The notes below the pieces were generated by a model that saw only the letters and a list, made by a program, of their open reading frames with translations, had not been told where the DNA came from and made no database searches. From Monomorium pharaonis (taxonomy: Eukaryota; Arthropoda; Insecta; Hymenoptera; Formicidae), in NCBI RefSeq assembly GCF_013373865.1, contig NC_050467.1:496001-560000 (forward strand): DNA of 64,000 nt, read 5' to 3'. Positions within the stretch are counted from its first letter, which is position 1. Every line of letters starts with the position of its first letter. The position numbers and the translations under genes were made by a program. Below are positions 61,947-64,000 of this stretch, in pieces.

Positions 61947-63944
61947 ATGGTGAAAATGACACCGCTGGATGAGGGGAGGATTAGACAGGGGTTATCTAAG
62001 GTTATACATTATTATTAGTTTTATCGCTGTTAATGATTCTGTAATAATAATAATCGCAATGTGATTATTATATAAAAGAAAGAAATTGTTTTCAGTATCA
62101 AAATCCAGAGATAACAAAGAAGCATGTAATAAGCGTCTTAAATCTTTATAAAGGTTTGATGTATAAAGTGGAGCCGTTTGGTAAGTAAAATTATTTGTTG
62201 TAACAATGATCTTAAATGTGATTGTTTTTTTGAAATTCCAAAGCTTATTCAATTTATGTTTGATATCAGTCTTCAATGATGGCTCCCGCAAGGAACTATT
62301 GAATTTACAAGGGACTATACCAGTAGTTTATAAAGGTAATTTTTTTCAAGTTATTAAAAATGTTAATATGTATATAATAAAACTGGTAAGCATTGTTTCA
62401 TGTGTTTGTTCTACAGGCTCTATTTACAATATACCAATATGCATATGGCTCATGGATACTCATCCCAACAATGCACCCATGTGCTATGTTAAGCCAACAG
62501 CAGATATGCATATCAAAGTCAGCATGTTTGTAGATCACAATGGTAAAATATACCTGCCGTATCTTCATGACTGGGTACCTGTGAGTAGACTTACTATTAA
62601 TCATTAAGAATTGCACTATTCTTTACACTATTCAGTTGGTATTTATTCCATTTTCTTTTGTCTTGTAGCACAATTCAGATTTGCTTGCTTTAATTCAAGT
62701 TATGATTGTTACTTTTGGGGAACAACCTCCTGTTTATGCCAAGGCACGATCAGAAATGCAACAGAGTTCATCGCCATATCCCGTTCAGTGTGAGTATACT
62801 TTTAGTGTTTCAAGGTTAATAAATTTTTAAATACTGTTTTGCTCATAATACTTAAAAACTTGTCACACAGCATTCATGCCTGTACCTGGTAGCGGAAATG
62901 TATCGAGTTCTGGTTTTCCTCCATATCCAGCGAATTCTCAATACTCTGGTGGCAGTAATGTGTATCCTCCATATCCGGCTACAGCATCTGGAGGATTCCC
63001 ATATCCAAACTCTTATGGTTCTTACACAGGAACTACACCCAGTTATCCAACACAAGGCTACAGTGGTCCATATCCCCCTTATCCATCAGCTACGCAACCG
63101 GTACATAGTTATTGTTATATTTTAGTCTGAGTGGCACTCGTAATAATTTACATTTTAGTATTACAATTGATATTTGCAATTATTACTATTAAGTTATTAA
63201 TAGCAATTAATAGTCAAGAATATATTTCAAAATATATCACATTAAATAAGTATTTGTGATTGTTTGCAAGTCGCCGACGGTACAACCGAATTCCAGTGGA
63301 TCTGGCACGATCACGGAGGAGCATATAAGAGCATCCTTGCTGTCTGCAGTAGAAGATAAGCTCCGACGTCGACTCAAGGAGCAGTTCTCGCAGCTGCAAG
63401 CTGAGCTTGAGACGTTGCGACGAACACAGCAAGAGTTAACGAGCGGCTCGTCGCACCTAACAGATCTTTTCGATAAACTGAAGAAAGAAAAACAGGAGCT
63501 CGAGAAAAATGTGAACATCTTGCAAGACAAGGAGGCAGAACTGGAAAGAGAAATCGCCAAGTTGTCCGATAATCAGTCGATAGATGTTGACGAAGCTGTT
63601 ACTACCATAGCGCCATTGTATAAACAGTAAGTGTACAAATTTAACAACAGAATAAATTTAGCATGAATTAATATAGTTATAGCTAGAGACTTATTACAAA
63701 TTGAAATACGAGAAATTATAAAGAATAGGCTCAGTTGCAACGTCGCTTAATTTCCAGAATGTTAAACGCTTTTGCTGAAGAAGCAGCCACAGAGGATGCT
63801 ATTTATTATCTCGCCGAAGGACTGCGATCTGGTATTTTAGATCTGGACGCATTCCTGAAACAAGTTCGACAACTGTCGCGCAGACAATTCATGCTGAGAG
63901 CGTTGATGCAAAGATGTCGACAAAAAGCTGGTCTGGCTGGTTAA
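61947..63944 (+). CDS. TSG101: Tumor susceptibility gene 101 protein, ESCRT-I subunit
   Basis: Core ESCRT-I subunit sorting ubiquitinated cargo into multivesicular bodies. Exons: 61947-62000, 62096-62180, 62270-62335, 62417-62580, 62669-62789, 62871-63100, 63271-63626, 63758-63944; 1263 bases, 420 aa (human 390). The N-terminal UEV domain (about 1-150: LNLYKGLMYKVEPFVFNDGS, IPICIWLMDTHPNNAPMCYV, IYLPYLHDW) is an E2-like fold without the catalytic cysteine and binds ubiquitin and P(S/T)AP motifs. Then come a Gly/Pro/Tyr-rich linker rich in PPYP and SYPT motifs (about 165-240), a coiled coil (about 255-345) and the steadiness box (DAIYYLAEGLRSGILDLDAF ... MQRCRQKA). The first donor is GTTATA, not a consensus site, but phase and sequence support it. 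Confidence 0.97.
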
Positions 63945-64000
63945 AAAATATCTCTCGTGTGCTTCGTCCTAGAATTGCAATATTCCATTTTATTGTAAGA

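Overview
This 64 kb window is animal nuclear DNA, very probably from a hymenopteran insect (an ant or close relative). The evidence is AT-rich introns and spacers, GT-AG splicing throughout, insect-type orthologues (laminin alpha LanA, CYP303A1, an insect-style peptide transporter), abundant microsatellites and short inverted-repeat DNA elements. The order is an inference; no marker settles it. There are no bacterial, CRISPR or prophage features.

Ten protein-coding genes can be read. I joined their exons by hand from splice sites and reading phase, and in every multi-exon model the coding length is a multiple of three. Left to right: LanA (+, 103-13269, 5' end outside the window); the ubiquitin ligase RNF41/Nrdp1 (-, 16514-18922, complete, 315 aa); a proton-coupled oligopeptide transporter of family SLC15 (+, 20926-31990, complete, 724 aa, two candidate first exons); a PB1-domain protein resembling the NBR1/p62 class of autophagy receptors (-, 34003-38106, 939 aa); NPDC1-like membrane protein (-, 41244-44678, 481 aa); phosphate exporter XPR1 (-, 45790-49948, two tandem last exons giving 662 or 654 aa); mitochondrial ribosome assembly factor METTL17 (+, 50473-52695, about 461 aa); cytochrome P450 CYP303A1 (+, 54435-56867, 572 aa with a large insertion); the N-glycan branching enzyme MGAT4 (-, 57818-60149, 535 aa); and the ESCRT-I subunit TSG101 (+, 61947-63944, 420 aa).

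The genes do not form one pathway. Two pairs share divergent promoters (XPR1/METTL17, 524 bp apart; MGAT4/TSG101, 1.8 kb apart). Three pairs are convergent (LanA/RNF41, SLC15/PB1 gene, CYP303A1/MGAT4). RNF41, TSG101 and the PB1 protein are all linked to ubiquitin, endosomes or autophagy, but nothing in the sequence shows co-regulation.

The most interesting observations are: two phase-matched alternative terminal exons in XPR1 that would give different cytosolic tails; a PB1 protein lacking the ZZ and central domains of NBR1 but carrying a tandemly duplicated helical module and acidic LIR-like motifs; a roughly 65-residue insertion in CYP303A1; an upstream ORF that stops two bases before the SLC15 start codon, plus an alternative first exon; several short inverted-repeat elements (one with clear TA target duplication in a LanA intron, one GC-rich near-perfect hairpin near the RNF41 3' end, one perfect 25-bp palindrome upstream of CYP303A1); and sense-strand CA repeats lying immediately downstream of 5' splice sites in two genes.
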